Source of the DNA: Pelagibacteraceae bacterium
Lineage (GTDB): Bacteria; Pseudomonadota; Alphaproteobacteria; Pelagibacterales; Pelagibacteraceae
NCBI GenBank assembly: GCA_002684895.1
Contig: NYVZ01000010.1
Span: forward strand, 31,863 to 47,878
Direction: 5' to 3'
DNA: 16,016 nt
Shown: one piece after another, positions 6,506-15,153 of the stretch
Numbering within the stretch: position 1 is the first letter of the stretch
Layout: every line of letters starts with the position of its first letter
Position numbers and translations under genes: made by a program
The notes under the pieces: model-generated
Told to the model about the DNA's origin: nothing
Database searches by the model: none
What the model saw: the letters and a program-made list of their open reading frames with translations, nothing else

Positions 6506-7723
6506 TTTTTAAGTTTTTAACTGGGTCAAGTCTAGATGCGCTTATTGCTGGAAAAAAGGAAGCAACTAGAACTATTAATAAGGCAAATAAAGCAATTAAA
6601 AATATTGAGTTATAATTAACATATGATGGTAGTTCATTTAAAAAATATACTTCAGATGGAAAGATTTTAATGTTAAAATATTGGCTTAAGAATACTCGAA
6701 TATTTTCTAAATTGTAGGATATAATAACTCCTAAAAATACACCAAAAAAAATACCAAAAAATCCAATTACTGCCCCAGAAATAATAAAAATTCTTAATAT
6801 TGAGCTTTTTACAAAACCAATTGATCTCAATATAGCGATTTCTTTAGACTTATTTTTAATCAAAATTGTTAAAACAGATATAATGTTAAAGGCAGCAACA
6901 ATAATAATTAATGTTAGTATTATAAACATTACATTACGTTCAACTTCAAGTGCATCAAAGAATGTCTTATTGGTGTCAACCCAAGAGTAAATAAAGTTAT
7001 CTGGATTATTTTTCTTTAAAACATTGGTAAAAAAAATTGCTTTGTCAGGGTCATCGATTTTTATTTCAATTTCTTCTTTTTTTTTTTTGATAGCGATTTA
7101 CTTTGCTGCAAGCTTGTAATGATAAAGTTATTATCAAATTCATACATACCTGTATTAAAAATATATCCAACTTTATAAGATATTTGTCTTGGTATTAATC
7201 CGAAAGGTGTTGTCTCTGTTGTTTTTGACAAAAGGGTCATGTTATCTCCAATGTCAAGAGATAGTTTACTAGCCAAGTCTAAACCAATACCAACTACATT
7301 ATCATCTACCTTGCCTTTAATTATTGAGTTTTTTAAAAAGTAATTTTTTTTAATTTCATCTTTCTTGAAACTCTTAATCAATATCCCAAAATTATCTTTT
7401 TGAGTTAATATTAATGCTTGAGAGTTTTTTACTAAGTTGATATCAGTAATTTTTACATTATTTTCTTTAGATAATTTAAAAATCATTTTTTTTTCTAAAT
7501 TATAATTTCCTTTGGATAAATAAGATATATGCGGTTGATAACTGAGTAATTTATCTAAAAGATCAATTCTAAAGCCATTCATTAAAGACATTACGATTAT
7601 TAAAGTTGCCACTCCAAGCATGATCCCAATAAACGAAAAGCCGGAGATAATTCTAAAAAAACCATCTCTGTCTTTGGGCTTTAAGTATCTTGAAATAATT
7701 AGAATTTCAGCTTTATTTATCAC
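6498..7723 (-). CDS. lolC: Lipoprotein-releasing ABC transporter permease LolC/LolE family, reading frame broken at a poly-A tract
   Basis: Inner-membrane permease partner of LolD, which lifts outer-membrane lipoproteins out of the bilayer. The 5' part (7723-7061, GTG start, 220 codons) has the typical amphipathic start, a first membrane segment (about 22-48) and SLMNGFR (46-52), then a periplasmic domain, ending in a lysine run and a stop. A second frame is open from the same A12 run (7077-7088). It reads EEIEIKIDDPDKAIFF onward and continues through EVERNVMFIIL, three more membrane segments and the SRLDPVKNL ending (stop at 6498). Adding one A, or a -1 ribosomal shift, joins them into about 408 residues, normal for the family and with four membrane helices. 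Whether this is programmed slippage, phase variation, a real mutation or an error cannot be decided here. The gene overlaps proS by 11 bases and lolD by 8. No second Lol permease gene is adjacent. Confidence 0.87.
7077..7088 (-). other. A12 homopolymer, site of the -1 frame change in lolC
   Basis: Twelve T on the plus strand, hence twelve A in the lolC message. The upstream frame reads S-K-K-K-K-K-K-L-K-stop through it; the downstream frame reads S-K-K-K-K-E-E-I-E-I-K if one A is added. The run includes the A-AAA-AAA type of slippery heptamer known from bacterial -1 frameshifting, and is also long enough for RNA polymerase slippage. It is the longest homopolymer I noticed in the window. Confidence 0.9.
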
Positions 7724-9041
7724 TATTATAAATTTCTTTTAGTCTATTGACTATCTCATCTTTTGACAAAATTACTTTATCTTTACCAAGTTCTTTAAAT
7801 TCATATTCATCTTTATTCATTTTTGTTCCAATTATAATTTGATATGGAATTCCGATTAAGTCAAAGTTTTTAAACTTGCTAGATGGACTTTCGGAAGTGT
7901 CATCTAATAAAGGGTCAAAATGATTAATTTTTAAAATTTGATAAATTTCATTTGATTTTTTATCAGCATCATCACCATTCTTTCCTAAATTAATTATTGC
8001 AACTTGGAAAGGTGTAATAGATTTGGGCCATTTCATAAATTGATTATTATACTTTGCCTCAATTATTGCAGCTGGTAACCTAGATATCCCTATTCCATAT
8101 GAGCCCATTTGGGGATTGATATTTTTACCTTCTTTTGAATTTATTAAAGCTTTAAGGGATTTTGAGTATTTGTCGCCGAAATAAAAAATATGCCCAACCT
8201 CAATACCTTTTGTGTGTAATTGGTTTTCTTTTTTTACCAAATTATCAAATTCTGTTTTATTATATTTTTCATCTGTTGCAGAATAGAACTTTGAATATTT
8301 TTCAATAATTTCACTAGTATTTTTTTCGCTATAACCTATATTTTTAATATCAATCTTTAATAAATTTTTATCTAAAAATACTTCACTTTCCCCAGTGTCT
8401 GTTAAAATTATAAATTCGTGAGATAAGTCTCCACCAATTGGTCCTGTACTAGCTTGCATAGGTATTGCTTTGAGTTCTAATTTTTCAAATGTCTTAAGAT
8501 ATGACAAAAACATTTTTTTGTAAGAATTTACGGCATCTTGCTTACTAATATCGAAAGAATATGTGTCCTTCATCAAAAACTCTCTGCATCTCATAACTCC
8601 AAATCTTGGCCTAATTTCATCTCTAAATTTCCACTGTATATGATATAGTATCAGAGGTAAGTTCTTATATGATCTCACATTATCTTTAAAAATTTGAGTA
8701 ATTAACTCTTCATTAGTTGGTCCATATAATAAATCTCTATCTTGTCGATCTTTAATTCTAAGCATCTCTTTTCCATAGTCATCGTACCTACCGCTCTCTT
8801 TCCAGATATCAGCTGACTGTATCGTAGGCATTAACAATTCAATTGCGCCGGCCTTGTTCTGCTCTTCTCTGACAATTTTTTCAATATTTTTTAAAACTTT
8901 GAAACCCAGAGGTAACCAAGAATAAATTCCTGAAGAAGATTGTCTAATCATACCCGATCTTAGCATTAGTTGATGTGATTTTATTTTAGCTTCAGATGGA
9001 TTTTCTTTAAGTATGGGTAAAAAATAATTTGAAAGTCTCAT
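7713..9041 (-). CDS. proS: Proline-tRNA ligase, short form without the insertion editing domain
   Basis: Class II aminoacyl-tRNA synthetase charging tRNA-Pro. Motif 2 lies in the WKFRDEIRPRFGVMR region (137-151), with the GPTNEEL substrate-binding loop at 108-114 and motif 3 around GSYGIGISRLPAA (313-325). A C-terminal anticodon-binding domain follows (about 340-442). The 442 residues compare with 572 in E. coli. The roughly 180-residue INS editing domain is missing, and only a short linker (about 225-280) occupies its place. This is the known alphaproteobacterial short form, in which mischarged Ala-tRNA-Pro must be hydrolysed by a separate deacylase. The ATG overlaps the preceding small membrane protein gene by one base, and the 3' end overlaps lolC by 11 bases. 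Confidence 0.97.
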   Translation of the reverse strand: MRLSNYFLPILKENPSEAKIKSHQLMLRSGMIRQSSSGIYSWLPLGFKVLKNIEKIVREEQNKAGAIELLMPTIQSADIWKESGRYDDYGKEMLRIKDRQDRDLLYGPTNEELITQIFKDNVRSYKNLPLILYHIQWKFRDEIRPRFGVMRCREFLMKDTYSFDISKQDAVNSYKKMFLSYLKTFEKLELKAIPMQASTGPIGGDLSHEFIILTDTGESEVFLDKNLLKIDIKNIGYSEKNTSEIIEKYSKFYSATDEKYNKTEFDNLVKKENQLHTKGIEVGHIFYFGDKYSKSLKALINSKEGKNINPQMGSYGIGISRLPAAIIEAKYNNQFMKWPKSITPFQVAIINLGKNGDDADKKSNEIYQILKINHFDPLLDDTSESPSSKFKNFDLIGIPYQIIIGTKMNKDEYEFKELGKDKVILSKDEIVNRLKEIYNSDK

Positions 9042-9292
9042 TAAGTTAAAATTTTTCTTATATTTAAAATATCAAAATAGTTTAAAAAATAAATGATCGC
9101 AAATAATATTGTAGTAATAGCTGTGGTTAATATAAGTTTTTTGACAATTTTTGGATTTGACGGAGCGCCAGGATCTGTACCTTCGGTGATATATCCCTCG
9201 TTTTCTTGAGAACTAATATTTCTTGGCAAAATCAAAAAAAGTATTAGCCACCATAAGATTACAAATACTACAATTGAACCAGTCAATGACAT
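9041..9292 (-). CDS. DUF1467 family small membrane protein
   Basis: An 83-residue protein of unknown function. It has two hydrophobic segments (about 5-23 and 51-72). Between them is a short polar loop with the sequence EGYITEGTDPGAPSNPK (32-48), in which the GTDPGAPxxP pattern resembles the acidic Gly/Pro/Ala loop typical of DUF1467 proteins of alphaproteobacteria. Loop and topology suggest an inner-membrane hairpin protein; which side the loop faces cannot be read safely. It lies between rnj and proS with one-base TAATG overlaps on both sides, so it is made in step with them. The tight context suggests a retained housekeeping role, but no function can be assigned. Confidence 0.85.
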   Translation of the reverse strand: MSLTGSIVVFVILWWLILFLILPRNISSQENEGYITEGTDPGAPSNPKIVKKLILTTAITTILFAIIYFLNYFDILNIRKILT

Positions 9293-10959
9293 TATAATCT
9301 GATTATATTTATATTTGTAAAAGGTTTTTTTGATAATCTAAATTGAATTATTTTTCTTAATGATTTTTTTAAATTATCAAGTAAACTTAATTCTTGTTTT
9401 TTGTTATTTAAAGAAAAACTTTTGCAAACATCAAAAATTTTATCTTCAATTTCGTATTTTATCTCATTTAATTCATGATCGTTAATAGGCAAACCTCTTA
9501 AATTAATTAGTGGCGATCTATCAATATTACCATCTTTAGAGACAATTAAAGAAATATCCATTAAGCCGTTAAAAGAAATATTTTTTCTGTCTCTTAAGCT
9601 TGTCGACTCTTCATCGATTAATTTGTTGCCATCAACTAACAGTTTTCCTGAATTGACTTTATTAATTATTTCAGCTTTACCTGGAAAAATTTTTAATACA
9701 TCGCCATTTTCTATAAGCACTGGTTGTTTAATTTTTTTTTCCTTTGCGAAATTATAATGTTCTTTCAAATGTCTATGTTCACCATGGACTGGTACTGAAA
9801 TTTGAGGTCGAATCCAATCATACATTTCATGCATTTCTTCTCTGCCGGGATGACCAGATACATGTATGAATGCATTTTCCTCAGAAATAACGTTTATTCC
9901 TCTCCTTACTAATATATTGTGCATTGAGTAAAGTTTTTTTTCATTGCCTGGAATTATTCTAGAAGAAAAAATTACTGTATCATCGGATGTTATATCTACA
10001 TCTGGATGATCTTGATTACAAATTCTATTCATTGCTCCTTTGGGCTCGCCCTGACTACCAGTGCACAGATAAACTATCTTATCTCTTGAAATTTTTTTTA
10101 CATCTCGAGGATCAATTGGCGTGTCTATATCTGAAAAATAACCACACAATTTAGCAGTATTAAATATTCTGTGCATTGATCGCCCAACTAAACTTACATG
10201 CCTGCCTACTCTTGCAGCACATTTAAACACAGTTAACATTCTTGCTGCATTAGATGCAAATGTAGTTACAATTATTCTTTTTTTTTGTTGTTCAAAGATT
10301 CTAAGCATACTTTCATTAACATCTTTTTCTGATCCAGATCTTCCCTCAGTAAAAATGTTAGTAGAGTCACAAATCATTGCTAAAACACCTTTGTCACCAA
10401 TAGTTTTTAATTTTGTTTCGTTGATATTGTCTCCCATTATAGGGTGCAAGTCACATTTCCAATCACCAGTGTGAAAAATGTTTTTTTTATCATATTCAAT
10501 TAATAATGCGTTAGGCTCTAATATAGAATGCGTAAGAGAAACAAGGGTAATTTTAATTAATTCTAAATCAATATTTCCATTCAAAGGAATAATTTTAAGA
10601 TAATCATCAATATTAATTCTTCTCTCCTTAAATTTTTCTCGGATTAAAGCGCCGGTAAATGGCGTTGCATAAATATTGGTTTTTAATTTTGGCCAGATAT
10701 GAACTAATGCTCCAATATGATCCTCATGGCCATGAGTAATCACTATTCCAATACAATCATTTTTTTTTTGATAAATAAAATCAGGATCAGGTATAATCAC
10801 ATCAATTCCTGGCAAACTATCCTCTGCAAAAGTAATTCCACAATCAACAATTATCCATTTATGATGATTGGGTTCACCAAATCCATACAAATTCATATTT
10901 GCCCCAATTTCACCAGATCCACCTAGTGGACAAAAGAGGATTTCATTATTAGTTTTCAT
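9292..10959 (-). CDS. rnj: Ribonuclease J (metallo-beta-lactamase/beta-CASP RNase)
   Basis: Zinc-dependent 5'-3' exo- and endoribonuclease of RNA maturation and decay. The 555 residues are the usual length. The metallo-beta-lactamase domain has THGHEDH (75-81, metal ligands H76, H78, D80, H81), H144 in LTHSILEP and D166 in FHTGDWK. The beta-CASP insertion lies around 200-360, and SGHPGREEM (368-376) and VPVHGEHRH (389-397) supply the later motifs. The C-terminal domain (about 450-555) is lysine-rich. RNase J is typical of alphaproteobacteria as well as Gram-positives, and its placement next to coaX and the DUF1467 gene fits that group. The ATG lies 11 bases inside coaX, and the stop overlaps the next gene by one base. 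Confidence 0.95.
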   Translation of the reverse strand: MKTNNEILFCPLGGSGEIGANMNLYGFGEPNHHKWIIVDCGITFAEDSLPGIDVIIPDPDFIYQKKNDCIGIVITHGHEDHIGALVHIWPKLKTNIYATPFTGALIREKFKERRINIDDYLKIIPLNGNIDLELIKITLVSLTHSILEPNALLIEYDKKNIFHTGDWKCDLHPIMGDNINETKLKTIGDKGVLAMICDSTNIFTEGRSGSEKDVNESMLRIFEQQKKRIIVTTFASNAARMLTVFKCAARVGRHVSLVGRSMHRIFNTAKLCGYFSDIDTPIDPRDVKKISRDKIVYLCTGSQGEPKGAMNRICNQDHPDVDITSDDTVIFSSRIIPGNEKKLYSMHNILVRRGINVISEENAFIHVSGHPGREEMHEMYDWIRPQISVPVHGEHRHLKEHYNFAKEKKIKQPVLIENGDVLKIFPGKAEIINKVNSGKLLVDGNKLIDEESTSLRDRKNISFNGLMDISLIVSKDGNIDRSPLINLRGLPINDHELNEIKYEIEDKIFDVCKSFSLNNKKQELSLLDNLKKSLRKIIQFRLSKKPFTNINIIRL

Positions 10960-11710
10960 TAAAAACTTTCTTATTTTGTTTAACTATTATCGCTAACCCA
11001 TAAAGTGTAATATCTTTATTTACAACAGATTTAAACTTAATACTTTTTTTAAAAATTTTAGAATAACCGCCAGTCAAAACTACTAAATATTTTTTTTTGG
11101 TCTGTTTAATAATTTTTTCTAAAATTCCGTTTATTAGACAAGAATAGCCAATATATACACCTGAATTAATTGCAGATTTAGTATCTTTGCCAATAACTTT
11201 TTTTTGATTTGATATATCTATCAGTGGCAGTTTTGCGGTAAATTGATTTAAGGATTTGAGTGCAAGATTAATTCCAAGGGTAATAATTCCACCTTGATAT
11301 ATATTTGGTGTATCCGCTACATCAAAAGTCGTAGTTGTTCCAAAATCCAGAATAATGCAATTTTTTTTATAATAATTTAAACCACCTATGGAATTTGCAA
11401 TTCTATCTGAACCAACTTGATATTTTTTCTTTAAATTAATCTTAATATTTTTTTTTATTTTTTTATCTTTTAATTCGTGAACTTTAATTTTATTTTTTTT
11501 TAGAGTATTTTTTATAATTTTATAAATACTTGGCACAACTGATGATATAAGGGCGTATTTAATGTTTTTGTTTTTATTATAAAATAAAACTTTTGAAATT
11601 ATATTTTTTTTACATGTCAAAAAGGATATATAATTTTTTATTTGGTTGGTTTTTATATTATAGGTTGCTAACTTAGTAGACGTGTTGCCAATATCTAATA
11701 ATAATATCAT
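10949..11710 (-). CDS. coaX: Type III pantothenate kinase
   Basis: Phosphorylates pantothenate in the first step of coenzyme A synthesis. The 253 residues fit the CoaX (ASKHA-fold) family: phosphate motif LLDIGNT (4-10) with D6, GSDR (100-103) carrying the probable catalytic Asp, LDFGTTTTFDV (121-131), and GGIITLG (140-146). In the last motif the proline often seen in GGxIxPG is replaced by leucine. The protein is unusually rich in lysine and isoleucine, with several AAA/ATT runs (for example residues 80-97), more so than its neighbours. The ATG follows the birA stop after a single base. Type III enzymes are not feedback-inhibited by CoA in known members (family knowledge). Function is likely intact. 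Confidence 0.93.
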   Translation of the reverse strand: MILLLDIGNTSTKLATYNIKTNQIKNYISFLTCKKNIISKVLFYNKNKNIKYALISSVVPSIYKIIKNTLKKNKIKVHELKDKKIKKNIKINLKKKYQVGSDRIANSIGGLNYYKKNCIILDFGTTTTFDVADTPNIYQGGIITLGINLALKSLNQFTAKLPLIDISNQKKVIGKDTKSAINSGVYIGYSCLINGILEKIIKQTKKKYLVVLTGGYSKIFKKSIKFKSVVNKDITLYGLAIIVKQNKKVFNEN

Positions 11711-11711
11711 T

Positions 11712-12230
11712 TTAAAAATTCTTTATATTTTGTTTTATAAAATTAACAAAGCTTAATTTTTCAATTTTTTTTTTTGTATATTTATTTGCATATGTTGTTT
11801 TGTAATATTTTATTTTAGGACTCTGTATTAAATTTAGTCCAATTCCAACAATCAAATATAAATTTTTTCTATACCTAATACTTTCTACTAAAATACCACA
11901 AATCTTTTTATATTTTACCAGAATATCATTTGGTTTTTTAATTTTGATGATTGTATTTTGAATGCCTGATTTTAATAAGTACTTTTTAACAATTCTCAAA
12001 CTTTTAAATTGCGCATCATAAATATCTTTATGATTTTTTACTTCTTTATAAATACTACAAAATATGTTTCCTTTATGCGAAATCCATTTATTGCCATATC
12101 TGCCACGCCCCTTTATTTGTACGTCTGAAATCACTATGCCATTAAATGAAATATTATTCTTAATTAGATCAATAGAAAAGTCGTTTGTACTTTTAACTTC
12201 ATCTAGATGTGAAATATGAATTGAATTCAA
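11712..12230 (-). CDS. birA: Biotin-[acetyl-CoA-carboxylase] ligase, short form lacking the C-terminal domain
   Basis: Attaches biotin, through biotinyl-AMP, to the carrier domain of acetyl-CoA carboxylase and similar enzymes. There is no DNA-binding domain at the N-terminus, so it would not be a repressor. Seen motifs: STN (14-16), the biotin/AMP loop GRGRYGNKW (41-49), KKPND (98-102, where KWPND is usual: Lys98 kept, Trp replaced by Lys99), CGILVES (111-117) and GIGLNL (129-134). The 172 residues stop shortly after the catalytic core. The small SH3-like C-terminal domain (about 50 residues in E. coli) is missing, and the coaX start one base later leaves no room for it. The start is probably TTG at 12230, because the next upstream codons reach an in-frame stop and no earlier ATG exists. 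An A11 run (11765-11775) lies near the 3' end. Identity is fairly sure; full activity is not. Confidence 0.85.
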   Translation of the reverse strand: MNSIHISHLDEVKSTNDFSIDLIKNNISFNGIVISDVQIKGRGRYGNKWISHKGNIFCSIYKEVKNHKDIYDAQFKSLRIVKKYLLKSGIQNTIIKIKKPNDILVKYKKICGILVESIRYRKNLYLIVGIGLNLIQSPKIKYYKTTYANKYTKKKIEKLSFVNFIKQNIKNF

Positions 12231-12233
12231 AAC

Positions 12234-13652
12234 TTAACTAAAAACCTTTGATGCGATATCAGACAAGTTTATTAAAAAAGATGGCAAGATAAAATAAAAT
12301 AAAATTAATAAGGTTGATGAAACCAAAGACAGCTTAGTCCCTAAACCTGATATGTCATCAAATTTTTCTTTCTCTTTATCAAAATACATTATTTTAATAA
12401 TTCTTAAATAATAGAAAGCTGCTATCACTGAGCTTAATAAACCAATTATCGCCAGTAGGTACATTTCAGACTCTACTACAGCTTTAAAAATATAAAATTT
12501 TGCAAAAAAACCAGCTAATGGAGGTATGCCTGCTAACGAAAATAAAATTAAACAAAAACAAACTGCTATTACAGGATGATTCTTTGATAAACCGCTCAAG
12601 TCTCTAATATCCTCATAATAAACTTTGTCACGACTAAAAAAAAGAATACAAGTAAATGCCCCTATCTTCATTATTACATAAATTGTCATGTAGGATAATG
12701 TTGCTGAAATTCCTGATACAGTCCCTGTTGCCAAACCCGCTAAAGCATAACCTATATGGCTTATGCTACTATATGCCATAAGTCTTTTAATATTTGTCTG
12801 CCCAATTGCTGCTACAGAACCTAGAATCATTGATGCTATCGCAATAAAAATCAGGATTGTCTTCCATTCTTCAAAAGCGGCACTAAATGCTACAAATAAA
12901 ATTTGTATAAATGCTCCAATCCCTGCAACTTTGGGTGCTAAAGTAAAAAAAGCGGTAACAGATGTTGGTGAGCCTTCATAAACATCAGGTGTCCACATAT
13001 GAAAAGGAACGGCTGAAACTTTGAATGCCAAACCTACAAGAATAAAAACTAATCCAAAAATTAAACCAAGATTATTAATACTAAAATTTTCGTTAATAAT
13101 TAAATAATTCGTTGAGCCAGTAAAACCATAAACCAGTGAACAGCCATATAGAAATAATCCAGACGAGAGAGCACCAAGCACAAAATATTTAACTCCAGAC
13201 TCAGAGGACTTGAGTGAATTTCTGTCAATTGTAGCAAGTACATACAACGACAGAGATTGCAATTCAATCCCAAGATACAAACCTATTAAATTGTTTGCGC
13301 TAACCATTATAAACATTCCAATTGTAGAGCTTAAAACTAAAATCATATACTCAAACTTATCTATTTTTACTCTTTTGAAATATTGACCAACAAAAACAAT
13401 AGAGAATACGGTAGAAATTAAAATTATAATTTTTATAAAATTTGTAAAAATATTAATGCTATAATTATTATTAAAAACTAAAAGCTGGTTATCAAAATTC
13501 AAATATACAATAGGAATGCAAGTAAGTAATACTAAAATGGTACTTTTTTTAATGAGAGCAAATGAGTTCTTTATAAACACCCCTGTAATTAATAAAAATA
13601 ATAGTGATAAAATTAAGAAAATTTCAGGATATATATTTTGAAAATCTATCAT
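12234..13652 (-). CDS. nuoN: NADH-quinone oxidoreductase subunit N
   Basis: Membrane-arm subunit of complex I, one of three antiporter-like proton-pumping subunits. With the ATG at 13652 it has 472 residues and about 14 hydrophobic segments. Conserved charged positions are visible: E130 in GIELQSLSLY and K211 in FKVSAVPFHMWTPDVYEGSPT, with another lysine (about K241) in TLAPKVA. I chose the ATG one base after the nuoM stop (TAAGATG). A TTG at 13673 would add seven residues inside nuoM, but is less likely. The gene is the last of the nuo series here and is followed after 3 bases by birA, an order also seen in other alphaproteobacteria. Confidence 0.96.
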   Translation of the reverse strand: MIDFQNIYPEIFLILSLLFLLITGVFIKNSFALIKKSTILVLLTCIPIVYLNFDNQLLVFNNNYSINIFTNFIKIIILISTVFSIVFVGQYFKRVKIDKFEYMILVLSSTIGMFIMVSANNLIGLYLGIELQSLSLYVLATIDRNSLKSSESGVKYFVLGALSSGLFLYGCSLVYGFTGSTNYLIINENFSINNLGLIFGLVFILVGLAFKVSAVPFHMWTPDVYEGSPTSVTAFFTLAPKVAGIGAFIQILFVAFSAAFEEWKTILIFIAIASMILGSVAAIGQTNIKRLMAYSSISHIGYALAGLATGTVSGISATLSYMTIYVIMKIGAFTCILFFSRDKVYYEDIRDLSGLSKNHPVIAVCFCLILFSLAGIPPLAGFFAKFYIFKAVVESEMYLLAIIGLLSSVIAAFYYLRIIKIMYFDKEKEKFDDISGLGTKLSLVSSTLLILFYFILPSFLINLSDIASKVFS

Positions 13653-13653
13653 C

Positions 13654-15153
13654 TTATTTAACAAAATTAGCAATTTTTATATAATTTAACATATTGTCAG
13701 AAACTTTTTCAGCACTGGATGAGATTAAGTCTAAAAGTAATGCTGGATAAAAACCTAATATCAATATCATAATTAATAGTGGTGTTAAAATAAGATATTC
13801 ATTTTTATTTAAATCTTTCAAACTCTTTATTTGATCATTTATTATCTCTCCAAAAACAACTCTTCTATATAACCAGAGACTGTAACACGCAGAAAGAATT
13901 ACACCTATTGCAGCAAAGAAAGCTACCCAATAATTAAATTTAAAAGCGCCAATTAAAACTAAAATTTCTCCAATAAAACCGCTAGTTCCTGGCAATCCTA
14001 AACTTCCCAAGGTAAATACCATAAACATTATTGCGTATTTCGGCATAACATTAACCACTCCACCGTATTTGGAAATTTCTCTAGTGTGCATTCTGTCGTA
14101 TATTACACCGACACATAAAAATAATGCAGATGAAATTATTCCATGACTTATCATTTGAAAAATACTACCTTCAATGCCCTGTTTATTAAAAACAAATATA
14201 CCAATTGTTACAAATCCCATATGGGCAACTGAAGAATATGCAATTAACTTTTTCATATCCCTTTGAACAAGTGCAACTAAAGACGTGTAAATTATTGCAA
14301 TAATACTTAATACAAAGACAAGTGGCGCAAAATAAATAGATGCGTCTGGAAATAAACCAAGAGAAAACCTAATAAATCCATATCCTGCCATTTTTAAAAG
14401 TATTGCTGCTAAAATAACTGATCCAGATGTCGGCGCCTCAACATGTGCGTCAGGTAACCATGTATGTACTGGCCACATTGGAGTTTTTACTGCAAAAGAT
14501 GCAAAAAAGCCTAACCACAAATATTTCTGATAATCTTTATTTATTTGTATATTCAATAATTTTTCAACATCCAGCGTACCAGTATCAAAATATATATAAA
14601 TTATTGATACTAACATGAATATTGATCCGAATAGTGTGTACAAAAAGAATTTAAAAGCAGAGTAAACTCTTCTTTCACCACCCCAAATACCTATTATTAA
14701 AAACATTGGAATTAGTCCCGCTTCAAAAAATAAATAAAAAATAAACAAGTCCAATGAACAGAAAACTCCAATCATCATCGTTTCCATTAACAATAATGCA
14801 ATTAAAAATTCTCTTACTCTAGTTTTAACGCTATTCATTGTTGCTAATATGCATATTGGAGTAATGAAAGTTGTTAGTAAAACAAATGATAATGAGATGC
14901 CATCTATACCGACTTTATAATTTACAAAATTTAAAATCCATTCATGTTGTTCAATAAATTGGAAATTTGGGTCAGTATAATCAAAGTTCATTAAAATGAA
15001 GATTGAAGAAAAAAAAGTTACAATACTTGTTAACTGCGCTACATATCCGGAGGTTTTACTAACAAAGTCTACATCTCCTCTGATAAATAATAAAAAAAAT
15101 ACACCTATCAAAGGAATAAAAATAGTTAATGTTAAAATTGGTATATCGCTCAT
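13654..15153 (-). CDS. nuoM: NADH-quinone oxidoreductase subunit M
   Basis: Second antiporter-like proton-pumping subunit of respiratory complex I, in the inner membrane. The 499 residues match the family. Landmarks are the essential glutamate E144 in FEAGLIPM (same number as in E. coli), K223 in AVKTPMWPVHTWLPDAHVEAP, and K254 in LLKMAGYG, the lysines of the broken helix and central proton path. About 14 membrane segments are evident from the hydrophobic pattern. The ATG overlaps the nuoL stop (ATGA), and the stop is one base from the preferred nuoN start, so L, M and N are translationally coupled. Confidence 0.98.
   Translation of the reverse strand: MSDIPILTLTIFIPLIGVFFLLFIRGDVDFVSKTSGYVAQLTSIVTFFSSIFILMNFDYTDPNFQFIEQHEWILNFVNYKVGIDGISLSFVLLTTFITPICILATMNSVKTRVREFLIALLLMETMMIGVFCSLDLFIFYLFFEAGLIPMFLIIGIWGGERRVYSAFKFFLYTLFGSIFMLVSIIYIYFDTGTLDVEKLLNIQINKDYQKYLWLGFFASFAVKTPMWPVHTWLPDAHVEAPTSGSVILAAILLKMAGYGFIRFSLGLFPDASIYFAPLVFVLSIIAIIYTSLVALVQRDMKKLIAYSSVAHMGFVTIGIFVFNKQGIEGSIFQMISHGIISSALFLCVGVIYDRMHTREISKYGGVVNVMPKYAIMFMVFTLGSLGLPGTSGFIGEILVLIGAFKFNYWVAFFAAIGVILSACYSLWLYRRVVFGEIINDQIKSLKDLNKNEYLILTPLLIMILILGFYPALLLDLISSSAEKVSDNMLNYIKIANFVK

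Noticed and set aside
6498..6929. A separate 143-residue membrane protein starting at ATG 6929
   Set aside because: The frame is open and family-like for a further 49 codons upstream to the A12 run, and the methionine falls inside the conserved EVERNVMFIIL stretch of LolC; it is the 3' part of lolC, not an independent gene.
11711..11775. Possible hidden C-terminal domain of birA in another frame after its A11 run
   Set aside because: Reading with one A added or removed gives a stop within a few codons, and coaX begins one base after the birA stop, so there is no space for the domain.
13653..13673. Upstream TTG start for nuoN overlapping nuoM by 20 bases
   Set aside because: The ATG at 13652 sits directly after the nuoM stop, gives the family-like N-terminus, and is a stronger start codon than TTG.
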